A stretch of 64,000 nt of DNA, taken from Mangrovibacter plantisponsor (GTDB taxonomy: Bacteria > Pseudomonadota > Gammaproteobacteria > Enterobacterales > Enterobacteriaceae). The stretch spans positions 118,876-182,875 of the forward strand of contig NZ_QGTS01000003.1 of the NCBI RefSeq assembly GCF_003182475.1. Reading direction: 5' to 3'. Numbering within the stretch: position 1 is the stretch's first letter; every line of letters starts with the position of its first letter. Under the pieces are notes generated by a model. The model saw nothing but the letters and a program-made list of their open reading frames with translations. It made no database searches and was not told the origin of the DNA. A program made the position numbers and the translations under genes. Positions 19,836-27,974 of the stretch are shown here, in pieces.

Positions 19836-21089
19836 ATGCAGGAACTCATGCATTTTGCCGGGCGTTACGGCATTAATTTAACTAACTCACTAGCGCTGGT
19901 ATCGGTATTAGCGATCATTTTGTTTACGGCTGTCGTTGTTCACCTCATTTTACACCGCCTGGTGTTACGTGCTTTTGAAAAGCGCGCGCAAAGCAGTAAC
20001 AAGCTCTGGCTGCAGGTTATTACCCAGCACCATCTGTTTCGCCGCCTGGCCTTCGTGCTGCAGGGTATTATTGTGCACATTCAGGTTTTACTGTGGTTAG
20101 AGGTGGGGAGTGAAGCCAGTTTGTTTTTACTCACTGCAGCACAGTTATGGGTGATGCTGTATGGGCTGCTGGCCTTTTTCTCCCTGATGGACGTCTCATT
20201 TGTGGTTTCCCGCAAACTGCCATTCGCCGGGAATCTGCCGCTTAAAGGGATTGTCCAGAGCATGAAACTGCTCAGTGCCATCGTGATTGGCATCATGATG
20301 ATTTCGGTATTAATTGGCAAATCACCGGCGATTTTGATTAGTGGCCTGGGTGCCATGGCTGCGGTGCTCATGTTGGTATTTAAAGACCCCATTCTTGGCC
20401 TGGTGGCTGGAATCCAGCTTTCAGCCAACCGTATGCTAAACCAGGGAGACTGGCTGGAAATGCCCAAATATGGCGCTGACGGTGCCGTTACTGATATTGG
20501 GCTGACAACGGTGAAGGTCAGAAACTGGGATAACACGATTACCACTATCCCAACCTATGCACTGGTTTCTGATGCATTTAAGAACTGGCAGGGGATGTCG
20601 GAGTCTGGCGGGCGCCGCATTAAACGCAGCATTAATATTGATACCACCAGCATCCATTTCCTCTCTGACGATGAACTGGCACACTTGCAGCAGTCGCGTA
20701 TTCTAACGCCTTATTTAGCACAGAAAAACGACGAGTTATCAGCCTGGAACCGGGAAAATGACCACGAGTCTGGATCAGTGCTGAATGTACGGCAAATGAC
20801 TAATGTCGGTACCTTTCGCGCCTATTTGACCGCGTACCTGAACCAGCACCCGAAAATTCACCCTGACATGACTACCATGGTTCGCCAGTTATCCCCCGGG
20901 GTGGATGGCTTACCGCTGGAGATTTATGCATTCACCAATACTGTCGCCTGGCTTGAATATGAAGCCATCCAGGCAGATATCTTTGACCATATCTATGCAG
21001 TAATTGGTGAATTTGGTTTACGTGTGCACCAGTCGCCAACGGGGAATGATATGCGCAACCTTGCTACCTCTGCGCGTGCTGGCTCGTAG
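19836..21089 (+). CDS. ybdG: Mechanosensitive channel of the YbdG (MscM) type
   Basis: MscS-family inner-membrane channel that opens on hypo-osmotic shock. It has 417 residues and follows E. coli YbdG (415) along its whole length, not the shorter YnaI (343), although YnaI is what occupies this neighbourhood in E. coli. Five N-terminal transmembrane segments (about residues 18-175) precede the pore helix ([20 protein letters not shown]) and the beta domain ([20 protein letters not shown]). The Shine-Dalgarno AAGGAG sits before the ATG. A monocistronic unit, convergent with the next gene after five bases. Confidence 0.92.
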   Translation: MQELMHFAGRYGINLTNSLALVSVLAIILFTAVVVHLILHRLVLRAFEKRAQSSNKLWLQVITQHHLFRRLAFVLQGIIVHIQVLLWLEVGSEASLFLLTAAQLWVMLYGLLAFFSLMDVSFVVSRKLPFAGNLPLKGIVQSMKLLSAIVIGIMMISVLIGKSPAILISGLGAMAAVLMLVFKDPILGLVAGIQLSANRMLNQGDWLEMPKYGADGAVTDIGLTTVKVRNWDNTITTIPTYALVSDAFKNWQGMSESGGRRIKRSINIDTTSIHFLSDDELAHLQQSRILTPYLAQKNDELSAWNRENDHESGSVLNVRQMTNVGTFRAYLTAYLNQHPKIHPDMTTMVRQLSPGVDGLPLEIYAFTNTVAWLEYEAIQADIFDHIYAVIGEFGLRVHQSPTGNDMRNLATSARAGS

Positions 21090-21094
21090 CCGTA

Positions 21095-21439
21095 TCACGC
21101 TTCGCGGATAACAAATAATGCCAGTGGCGTTTTCATTAAACTAAGCAGTTGAAATTGTGTGGCAGTGGTAACATCGCGTGTGATTTTGCCACCGTGCCAC
21201 ACAATATTTCCGATATAGCCCAGTTGCCGCCATACCACTAAAATGGGCACCAATAACGCAGCGATAGCGTCATTTTGCTGGCATTCCAGTGTGGCGTAAT
21301 TTTCATCATCAAGCTCATTAATAAATATTTGAATCCCTTCATGGGGAAGCAGTGCTTTGATGTCGCCAAGAATGGCAGCACTAACGGAGCGGGAGAGTCG
21401 CAGGTTGACTCGTGGGTTATGTGTCCAGTTATCAGTCAT
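21095..21439 (-). CDS. Hypothetical protein, 114 residues
   Basis: I do not recognise this protein. It begins MTDNWTHNPRVNLRLSRSV and ends ALFVIREA. It has no signal peptide; one moderately hydrophobic stretch (AAIALLVPILVVWRQLGYIG, about residues 59-78) is too broken to be a confident membrane helix. It looks like a small soluble alpha/beta protein. It fills the space between ybdG and the diguanylate cyclase gene, which is also on the minus strand 47 bases upstream, so the two may be co-transcribed. No strong Shine-Dalgarno is seen. Confidence 0.6.
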   Translation of the reverse strand: MTDNWTHNPRVNLRLSRSVSAAILGDIKALLPHEGIQIFINELDDENYATLECQQNDAIAALLVPILVVWRQLGYIGNIVWHGGKITRDVTTATQFQLLSLMKTPLALFVIREA

Positions 21440-21486
21440 CTGGTACCATTGCGATGTAATTTATAATAGACCCAGTATATCAATAT

Positions 21487-22668
21487 TTAAGCCTGTTTTA
21501 CTGTTTGCTCTTTTACCGGGTTATTTGCCGGGTAGAACATTTGATATTGGTTGCGGCCACTATGTTTTGCGTAATACAGCGCGCTGTCTGCCCGGGAAAC
21601 CAACTGGCTGGCAGTCAACCCGGGCGACCATTCTGCAATACCAATACTTACTGTCACTTTATTGGTAACATCTGAAGCCATGTGCTCAATATTTCGCATG
21701 CTGAGTGCGCTTTGTATCCGCTTTGCAATGTCGGCTGCGTCCGTGGCCGATGCCTGGGGCAATAAAACAATAAACTCCTCACCGCCAAACCGCCCAACTA
21801 AATCCAGGTTAGCCCGAACTGCGTTTTCAATAGATTCCGCAACCTGAATCAGGCATGAGTCACCAGCCTGGTGACCATAAAAATCATTGTAGTTTTTGAA
21901 TTTATCGACATCGAGCATAAGCATTGAGAAGGTACTGTCGCCCTGTTGAAAAGAAGCGCGCTGCACGGCCTTATCTAACATGACCTGGAAAGCCCTACGG
22001 TTAGCTAAACCAGTAAGAGGGTCACAATTGGCCTGAATTTCCAGGCGTTGAATCAAATCGTTATTTTCTTGTTCCCGGTGTATGGCGAGAACAAACCAGG
22101 TATTGAGCATGCGCCGGGCAGATTCAACCAATAAAGCCAGAGCAATATAAGCCAGTACATTCACTACGGTGATGTAGCTGGTGAAAACCAGGCTGGTAAT
22201 AATAATGGCTGCCTGAAGTGGCACACTGAACAAAAACCACGCCAGAGCATCAACATAAAGTGCTATCAACCCGGTAAGCAATAAGATAGACGCAAGAGCG
22301 AAAATAACCGGGCGCCCGCCACTGGCAAACAACAAAAACAACACCAGGCACCAGTTCAGGCTGAGGATTAGCATCGTTACGCGCAGCATAGTCCATATAT
22401 TACGCGAGAGCCTGTCTGGTGAATATTTCAGCATATACAGCACCGCGGCGCTTATCACCATGACTGCAAATAGTGGTAAATGTGAGAAATCCGCATGCCC
22501 GGCCGGAATGGCAAGATTTACGCTGGGGTTAAAATAGTAACGGACTAAAATGACGATACTGAACAAAAGGTTAACCCACAGAAACCAGTTGGCGCTCATA
22601 ATAATGGCGTGCTGGCGTGTCTGCTCATAGCGCAAGTCAAATGCCTTACATACTTTACGTCTGAACAA
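21487..22668 (-). CDS. Membrane-bound diguanylate cyclase (GGDEF)
   Basis: Predicted to make cyclic di-GMP from two GTP at the inner membrane. It has 393 residues; about six hydrophobic segments occupy residues 28-182, then a GGDEF domain (about 208-375) starts with DPLTGLANRR. The active-site loop is GGEEF at 295-299. The product-inhibition I-site is not canonical: the four residues expected to read RxxD are ANLD. The start is TTG at 22666-22668, supported by AAGGAAG six bases upstream; the next ATG (22599) would remove 23 residues before the first membrane helix. Divergent from zntB. Confidence 0.88.
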   Translation of the reverse strand: MFRRKVCKAFDLRYEQTRQHAIIMSANWFLWVNLLFSIVILVRYYFNPSVNLAIPAGHADFSHLPLFAVMVISAAVLYMLKYSPDRLSRNIWTMLRVTMLILSLNWCLVLFLLFASGGRPVIFALASILLLTGLIALYVDALAWFLFSVPLQAAIIITSLVFTSYITVVNVLAYIALALLVESARRMLNTWFVLAIHREQENNDLIQRLEIQANCDPLTGLANRRAFQVMLDKAVQRASFQQGDSTFSMLMLDVDKFKNYNDFYGHQAGDSCLIQVAESIENAVRANLDLVGRFGGEEFIVLLPQASATDAADIAKRIQSALSMRNIEHMASDVTNKVTVSIGIAEWSPGLTASQLVSRADSALYYAKHSGRNQYQMFYPANNPVKEQTVKQA

Positions 22669-22831
22669 ATCAGCTTCCTTTTGGGTAAAGTGTTACATAC
22701 CAATGCTACAAAGGATTTTAGTAGAATGTTATATAAGATGTAATGTTTTGCTAAATTAATAGTAAAAACTGAGTCATAGCTTCATCTGCATAACACAATG
22801 ATGGAACACAAAGAGTGAACAGGGGGTAGAT

Positions 22832-23815
22832 TTGAGTGGGTTAACCGGGCGAGATTTTTTCGTTTCTGATGCCGTTTTTATCTGGCGTTTTGATGGCATG
22901 GGTGGCATCGTGCCGTTAGAGCAATCCGAATGTGTTGATAAGCAACACCCATGCTGGCTGCATCTTAATTATACCCATCCGCAAAGTGCCGACTGGCTGG
23001 CAAATTCCCCTCTGTTACCGGATATGGCAAGAGACTTGCTGGCCGGAGAAAGCCTGCGTCCACGCGTTACCCGCATGGGTGAAGGTACCTTTATTACTCT
23101 GCGCTGCATCAATGGCAGTACAGATGAACGCCCGGACCAACTGGTCGCCATGCGGATGTATATCAATGAAAACATGATAATCACATCGCGGCAGCGTCAG
23201 GTTCTGGCTTTAGATGATGTGATTAATGACCTGAAATCCGGTACCGGTGCGAAAGATGTCGGCGGGTGGCTGGTTGATGTGTGTGATGCGTTAACTGACC
23301 ATGCCAGTGAGTTTATTGAACAACTCCATGATCAGATTATCGATCTGGAAGATGATTTGCTTGACCAGCAAATTCCTCAGCGTGGGCAACTTGCGTTATT
23401 GCGCAAGCAACTGATAGTAATGCGCCGTTATATGGCACCACAACGTGATGTGTTTGCGCGTCTTGCCAGTGAACGCCTGCCATGGATGGATGACGATGAA
23501 AGACGGCGGATGCAGGATATTGCAGACCGTTTGGGCCGTGGGCTGGATGAAATTGATGCCTGTATCGCACGTACTGCAATAATGGCCGATGAAATATCAC
23601 AAATGATGCAGGAATCATTATCCCGCCGCTCTTATACCATGTCACTTATGGCTATGGTTTTTCTTCCGAGTACATTTCTGACAGGTTTGTTTGGCGTTAA
23701 TCTCGGCGGTATTCCTGGTGGTAGCTGGGGGTTTGGCTTTGCATTTTTCTGCCTTATGTTGGTAATTCTTGTTGTCGCTGTTATTGTGTGGTTAAAACGT
23801 AGTAACTGGCTGTAA
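22832..23815 (+). CDS. zntB: Zinc transporter ZntB (CorA family)
   Basis: Inner-membrane, proton-coupled zinc transporter of the CorA fold. It has 327 residues, exactly the E. coli length, with the long cytoplasmic N-terminal domain, two C-terminal transmembrane helices and the GVN selectivity motif in [14 protein letters not shown]. The start is TTG at 22832-22834: a strong AGGGGG precedes it by about five bases, and the next in-frame ATG would cut into the conserved N-terminus. The C-terminus is WLKRSNWL. Confidence 0.95.
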   Translation: MSGLTGRDFFVSDAVFIWRFDGMGGIVPLEQSECVDKQHPCWLHLNYTHPQSADWLANSPLLPDMARDLLAGESLRPRVTRMGEGTFITLRCINGSTDERPDQLVAMRMYINENMIITSRQRQVLALDDVINDLKSGTGAKDVGGWLVDVCDALTDHASEFIEQLHDQIIDLEDDLLDQQIPQRGQLALLRKQLIVMRRYMAPQRDVFARLASERLPWMDDDERRRMQDIADRLGRGLDEIDACIARTAIMADEISQMMQESLSRRSYTMSLMAMVFLPSTFLTGLFGVNLGGIPGGSWGFGFAFFCLMLVILVVAVIVWLKRSNWL

Positions 23816-23850
23816 ACAACAAGAATTATCGAACTAAAGGGGCAATTATA

Positions 23851-23864
23851 TTGAGCCATATCAA
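23851..23864 (+). promoter_or_regulatory. FNR-binding site upstream of fnrS
   Basis: TTGAGCCATATCAA matches the FNR consensus TTGAT-N4-ATCAA in nine of ten fixed positions. Its centre is about 42 bases before the fnrS 5' end, the spacing of a class II FNR-activated promoter. Confidence 0.85.
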
Positions 23865-23899
23865 TAAATTTGCCTGATGAAAAAGGCAATATCAATTTC

Positions 23900-24020
23900 G
23901 CAGGTGAATGCAACGTCAAGCGATGGGCGTTGCGCTCCATATTGTCTTACTTCCTTTTTTGAATTACTGCATAGCAAGATTAATTCGTACGACGCCGACA
24001 AAATTTGTCGGCTTTTTTTT
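23900..24020 (+). ncRNA. fnrS: FnrS small RNA (FNR-induced, Hfq-dependent)
   Basis: Anaerobically induced small RNA that represses mRNAs of aerobic metabolism (sodB, maeA, gpmA and others in E. coli). I recognise the sequence from its 5' end GCAGGTGAATGCAACGTC through the TTACTTCCTTTTTTGAATTA region; about 90 bases are almost identical to E. coli FnrS. It ends in a terminator stem GCCGACAAA/TTTGTCGGC (23994-24012) followed by eight T. The terminator loop differs from E. coli while the stem is kept. It lies downstream of zntB, its E. coli position; the E. coli neighbour dbpA is missing. Confidence 0.95.
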
Positions 24021-24071
24021 GCCTGTTTTCCGGGGCGTTCTAAGCTTATGCAGGAAGCAAAAGGAGGTGAT

Positions 24072-24188
24072 ATGAAATGTGACCCTTTTCCCGCGGAGCC
24101 GGTGCCTGTAACCAAACCACACCCGCGGCCTGACCCTGTGCCTCATGAGCCTGTACCGGATCCTGATCCGCACCCTTTGGTGCATTAG
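24072..24188 (+). CDS. Proline-rich small protein, 38 residues
   Basis: I do not know this protein. The ORF is preceded by AAGGAGGTGAT (24061-24071), a full-strength match to the anti-Shine-Dalgarno, four bases before the ATG when counted from GGAGG. The peptide starts MKCDPFPAEPVPV and is 14/38 proline, mostly alternating X-P with His, Asp, Glu and Val between; one cysteine at position 3. It has no signal peptide or membrane helix and would be an extended polyproline-type chain. It sits between the fnrS terminator and the ttcA terminator, so any transcript starts in 24021-24060 or reads through fnrS. A coding call rests on the ribosome site and biased composition only. Confidence 0.6.
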   Translation: MKCDPFPAEPVPVTKPHPRPDPVPHEPVPDPDPHPLVH

Positions 24189-24276
24189 TTGTAGGTATAA
24201 AACACGCAATGTAACCCGCGGGGCCGCAGCCGGGCAGGTATCAGGTGAATTAATACATCAGGAAACGGGGCGGAGA

Positions 24277-24306
24277 TATAAAACGGGCCTGGTAGCCCGT
24301 TTTATA
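24277..24306. terminator. Bidirectional terminator between the small ORF and ttcA
   Basis: TATAAAACGGGC (24277-24288) and GCCCGTTTTATA (24295-24306) form a perfect 12-bp stem with loop CTGGTA; T-rich tails follow on both strands. It ends ttcA (stop at 24315) and any plus-strand transcript through the small ORF. Confidence 0.85.
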
Positions 24307-24314
24307 TTCATCAG

Positions 24315-25241
24315 TTATTTTACTTCAAGGATATCCAGCCGCTGGGTTTTCGATTCATTGTCTTCTTCCCAGCCAACCGGGGTCAAAGGGATCTCCTGGC
24401 GGTCAAAAGCCAGATCGCCGCCATCAACAACTTCACTACCGTGGTGAATCCCTTTGAAATCGAATAATTCCGTGTCACAAAGGTGAGAAGGAACAACATC
24501 CTGCATGGCGCGAAACATGGTCTCAATACGGCCCGGGTAGCGCTTATCCCAGTCACGCAGCATGTCGCCAATCACCTGGCGCTGCAAGTTAGGCTGTGAA
24601 CCACACAGGTTACACGGAATAATTGGAAATGCTTTTGCCGTGGAGAACCGCTCAATATCTTTTTCTCTGCAGTAGGCAAGGGGGCGAATAACAATATGTT
24701 TGCCATCATCGCTCATCAGTTTGGGTGGCATGCCTTTAAGCTTGCCGCCATAAAACATGTTGAGAAACAGAGTTTGCAGAATGTCATCACGGTGGTGACC
24801 GAGCGCAATTTTGGTGGCACCAAGTTCAGTCGCTGTACGGTACAAAATACCACGCCGTAAACGTGAGCAAAGTGAACAGGTCGTTTTACCTTCCGGAATT
24901 TTGTCTTTGACAATAGAGTACGTATTTTCTTCAACAATTTTGTACTCAACGCCAATGGTATCAAGGTATTCAGGCAGAATATGCTCGGGGAAACCAGGCT
25001 GTTTCTGGTCAAGGTTTACTGCAATCAGCGTAAAGTTTACTGGTGCGCTTTGCTGCAGGTTACGCAGTATTTCGAGCATGGTGTAACTGTCTTTCCCGCC
25101 AGAAAGGCAAACCATAATGCGATCGCCTTCTTCTATCATATTGAAATCAGCGATAGCTTCGCCCACATTGCGCCGCAGACGCTTTTGCAGTTTATTGAGG
25201 TTGTATTGTTCTTTCTTGTTAATATCTTGATTATCTTGCAT
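24315..25241 (-). CDS. ttcA: tRNA 2-thiocytidine biosynthesis protein TtcA
   Basis: Iron-sulfur, ATP-dependent enzyme that thiolates cytidine 32 of certain tRNAs. It has 308 residues (311 in E. coli). The PP-loop SGGKDS lies near residues 47-52; the cluster ligands are in CSLC (about 122-125) and PCNLCGS (about 221). The 5' end has been rebuilt by an integrated element: bases 25187-25242 recur with five changes at 29787-29842. The coding sequence is intact, but upstream of the ATG it now has island sequence, so its native promoter was probably displaced to the far side. Confidence 0.96.
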   Translation of the reverse strand: MQDNQDINKKEQYNLNKLQKRLRRNVGEAIADFNMIEEGDRIMVCLSGGKDSYTMLEILRNLQQSAPVNFTLIAVNLDQKQPGFPEHILPEYLDTIGVEYKIVEENTYSIVKDKIPEGKTTCSLCSRLRRGILYRTATELGATKIALGHHRDDILQTLFLNMFYGGKLKGMPPKLMSDDGKHIVIRPLAYCREKDIERFSTAKAFPIIPCNLCGSQPNLQRQVIGDMLRDWDKRYPGRIETMFRAMQDVVPSHLCDTELFDFKGIHHGSEVVDGGDLAFDRQEIPLTPVGWEEDNESKTQRLDILEVK

Positions 25242-25242
25242 T
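25187..25242. repeat. Attachment-site repeat, ttcA copy
   Basis: This 56-bp segment, the first codons of ttcA, matches 29787-29842 at 51 of 56 positions. Such a direct repeat at the 5' end of ttcA is the footprint of site-specific integration at the Rac prophage locus. Confidence 0.85.
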
Positions 25243-25265
25243 TATTACTACCTTCGGAGCCAGCA

Positions 25266-25282
25266 GGGGCATAATAGGGGCA
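25266..25282. repeat. GGGGCA repeats next to ttcA (candidate integrase arm sites)
   Basis: Two copies of AGGGGCA (around 25265-25271 and 25276-25282) lie between ttcA and the integrase gene. The same motif occurs four times at 29637-29684, close to the other end of the island. Position and repetition fit arm-type binding sites of a lambdoid integrase. Confidence 0.5.
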
Positions 25283-25289
25283 AAATTTT

Positions 25290-26150
25290 TTAAAGCGCCA
25301 GCTTATCGTTAAGCATCAACACCTGTTCGCCGTTCAATTCTTCAATCCACGCACCGTAGACTTCATAAACCATTTGCGCATTTTCATGCCCCATCTGGCT
25401 CGCAATGAAAGAGGGGTTAGCGCCGGCAGATAAAAGCCAGCAGGCAAAAGTATGCCGCGTATGGTACGGATTCCGGCGACGAATGCCAGCACGTTTTATA
25501 GCTGCGTTGAATCTCGCACCGATGCTCGATAAAGAGTAGTAGGCTTTCTGTTCACCCTTGCGTACCCTGGGCATGAAAACGAAACGCAGATTTTGAGATT
25601 CCGACGCGCCATATTCCCGATGATAAAAAACGATCTCTGTTTTCGGCTACAGTGCTGTCAGTTTGCGCTGCGCTTTAAGAGCCTTAAGCGCTGGCTCTAA
25701 TAGAATGATAACCCGATTGCCAGCATCGGTTTTGGGTGGGCCGAACATACCCAAGGCATTAAGATTACGCTGGATACGAGCCGTGCCTTTTTCCCAGTCG
25801 ATATCTTCCCAGGCTAGCGCGGCCAACTCACCGTGCCGAACGCCGCTATAAATGGCGAACGTCCACATATTCAGACTCTGACCAGTCTCGGAGCCTGACA
25901 GCAAACTAAACTCCTGCTTTGTTAAAGGGTCCGGTTTAACTTTACCTTTCTGTAGTTTCTTGATCCCTTCAAAGGGCTTATTTTTGATAAAGCCTGATTT
26001 GTGAGCAAACCGAAGAAGGGAGCACAGTAGTGATATATAGTTGTTTACGGTACGCACCGTGCGACCCTGTTTATTACTCCTGGGGTTCGCCAGGTAAAGT
26101 GTCTCACCGTTCAGTAGCTCCTTTCTGTATTTCAGAATGTCGCTGTGGCG
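25290..26150 (-). pseudogene. Phage tyrosine recombinase (IntR/IntE type), amber-interrupted and 5'-truncated
   Basis: Site-specific recombinase of the element in ttcA. The reading frame runs from about 26150 to 25290 with a single in-frame TAG (complement of 25647-25649); sequence on both sides continues the family pattern (LKAQRKLTAL, stop, then PKTEIVFYHREYG). The catalytic residues survive: Arg in SGVRHGELAAL, His-x-x-Arg in YHTRHTFACW, His in MGHENAQ and the nucleophile Tyr in VYEVYGAW. The N-terminal DNA-binding part is missing because unrelated AT-rich sequence joins near 26150. Read-through would still lack the N-terminus, so the element is probably immobile. Confidence 0.85.
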
Positions 26151-26810
26151 TATCGTAGAAAAGGAATTGAAAAAATATTTACTTTGCCCTGAATGTGAAC
26201 ATAAACTAAAGATAAATGGTGAAGATTATTTTTCTGAAAAATGTTTGCCGTCAGTAAATAAAGTTGACGTTGCTGAATTATTTAAAATTGCAAAATATAA
26301 ACTCATCCCAATATGGAATAAAGGTGGTAACTTAGCTCCCCAAGTATCTATAGGCCCTGGCTTCGCTAATGAAATTAAAATGAATGATCTTTATTACTTT
26401 GCAATAAGCATATTTTGGCGTGGAACTTTCGAGTGGGGTAGCAACTATAAGCCTATTGAAATCAATGAGCATATCAAGGAGGCAATGAGGTTATATTTAT
26501 ATGACAAAGAGACAAACCCTTTAAATTTTCGAGTTGAAATATCACCAGCATTTTGGACCGCGAGGTATAGCGTATTATTCCCGGCAAAAAAAAAGAAAAA
26601 GATAATTTTGTATTTTCAATTTTCTCTTTCGATTTTCACATTGATTTATCCAGACCTGTGACTCGTTTTTCTAATCACAATCCAGTTTCACTTCTCGCTA
26701 GCCCCTCTCTGGATGTTAAAATGCACAATACGTTATCCAGAAAACACGAGACAGCAGTTGAAAGGGGGAAGATAGATAAAGCTGTAACATGGCTAAGAAA
26801 GGAAAATTGA
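26150..26810 (+). pseudogene. HNH-endonuclease-like gene fragment, 5'-truncated and frameshifted
   Basis: The plus-strand frame from 26137 gives a 174-residue ORF whose first few codons lie antisense to the integrase scrap. Real similarity seems to start at VEKELKKYLLCPECEHKL, with NGEDYFSEKC and FAISIFWRG further on, a pattern I associate with CxxC-containing HNH-like proteins of unknown role in defence or mobile contexts. At the run of nine A (26586-26594) one base is out of phase: the other frame continues VFSIFSFDFHIDLSRPVTRF and runs to TGA at 26808-26810. Low GC against its flanks indicates transfer. The family assignment is tentative. Confidence 0.55.
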
Positions 26811-26921
26811 TTTCTTAGTCCGCTGTTCGCTCATTGCGGACCCAACAGCCAGCCTTGGGGAGAATGATATGGTTTTCAGTTTTTAATATTCATTGTTATA
26901 ATTAACTTAAGAGTCTCGGTA

Positions 26922-27123
26922 CTATTGAAGCAATTTTTCCTTAGCCACCTGTAATGCTTCTTGTAACCATTCAAGACTGATTGGGGTATTACTGTTTGAA
27001 AATTCGACTTTGAAATTATTTTTTTCCTTCTTCTTGCTGTGTGAGCCCTATAAATGCATCATTACAGTAAATTTCAGTAATCAGATTTTCGTAATCTCTG
27101 TCACTTGCGATAACGACTTTCAT
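26922..27123 (-). pseudogene. Small immunity-like ORF, frameshifted
   Basis: From ATG 27123 the frame reads MKVVIASDRDYENLITEIYC and stops after 35 codons at a run of seven A (complement of 27019-27025). In the next frame the coding pattern resumes (VEFSNSNTPISLEWLQEALQ) to TAG at 26922-26924. The 202-base length is one more than a multiple of three. It resembles small proteins often found next to polymorphic toxins, but I cannot name the family with confidence. Confidence 0.5.
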
Positions 27124-27231
27124 TGTATTTTTATTATTCACAAGTATTAATTTCTATTTTTTAATTACTGGTAAGAAAACTGTATGTTAGTGTTTAAAAA
27201 AGATGATTCACTGATAAGTTTCAGCTATTTC

Positions 27232-27363
27232 CTATAGTGAATCAGCTAAAGCCTCATGTGTTACGGCTTGCTGAGATATAAGAGCGCTGATGTCATGCTA
27301 CGCATTATCAAAATCGAGCCGGGACATAGACTCTTGGCTGGTTGGTACTAAAATAGACTTCAT
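27232..27363 (-). pseudogene. Very small ORF remnant with an internal amber codon
   Basis: ATG 27363 opens MKSILVPTSQESMSRLDFDN, an in-frame TAG follows at codon 22 (complement of 27298-27300), and the frame stays open for 21 more codons to a second TAG. The tail (SALISQQAVTHEALADSL) looks coding in composition. It may be a phage gene scrap; no family recognised. Confidence 0.3.
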
Positions 27364-27458
27364 TGCACTACCCCTGCTATAATTTTATTACGTATACAAT
27401 AAATAATAAAAACAGATACTTACTACACATAAAATAAGTATCTGCTTTGATTTGATGA

Positions 27459-27974
27459 TCAACATACAGTTGAATATAAAGCAGTTAAAAAATCCGCAAA
27501 ATCCTTATGTGATTCTATCACGTAGTCTGGCGCAACTCTGTCACGGATTTCGAAAATATCATCAGTAAAGTTGTAGCAAAACACAGACATGCCATCTTCG
27601 CCAATAATTATCTTATCAGTAAGATGTGGTGAGGCATAAATATCATTATCTCGATTGTCTAAATTTTGAATGTATATGTTGTCCCATGAGGGTATCCCAT
27701 TTTCTGCCTGAGCAAGACTATAAATCGTTAGACCATTGTATTCCAGTCCATCCATTTCATTAAATAGCTGCGCATATTCTGGTCTAATTGATAGAACTTT
27801 CTGAATATCGTAGAAGACTTTTTGTTTGGTCTCATCCCAATCGGCAGGGGGTAGGCTTTGCATCAAGTCTGACATAACTTTAGCAGGTACAGGATTAGTT
27901 ACGTGATACTTGTCGGCAACCATAAGCTTCTTAAATTGGTTTATACACTGTTTGGTATCGTTCACATTGATCAC
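27459..27974 (-). CDS. Probable SMI1/KNR4 (SUKH)-like immunity protein
   Basis: A 171-residue acidic soluble protein, probably the antidote to the nuclease encoded just upstream. The segment EYAQLFNEMDGLEYNGLTIY matches the SMI1/KNR4 core pattern (an aromatic-rich strand after a leading helix). The GTG start at 27972-27974 abuts the toxin stop (27975-27977) with no gap; a second GTG three codons later is possible. The direct coupling and order (toxin, then immunity) are typical of polymorphic toxin modules. AT-rich compared with the core genome. Confidence 0.65.
   Translation of the reverse strand: MINVNDTKQCINQFKKLMVADKYHVTNPVPAKVMSDLMQSLPPADWDETKQKVFYDIQKVLSIRPEYAQLFNEMDGLEYNGLTIYSLAQAENGIPSWDNIYIQNLDNRDNDIYASPHLTDKIIIGEDGMSVFCYNFTDDIFEIRDRVAPDYVIESHKDFADFLTALYSTVC

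Larger units (their letters stand above)
26811..27458. other. AT-rich remnant region of the island
   Basis: Apart from the two broken small ORFs (26922-27123 and 27232-27363, both on the minus strand) nothing coding is seen. The AT content is far above that of the flanking chromosome. There is no recognisable terminator after the immunity-like gene ending at 27459. Confidence 0.45.

Noticed and set aside
23964-24209. 81-residue minus-strand ORF opposite the proline-rich small gene
   Set aside because: Its Arg-rich repeats are the reverse reading of the Pro-rich codons, and it crosses the fnrS terminator.
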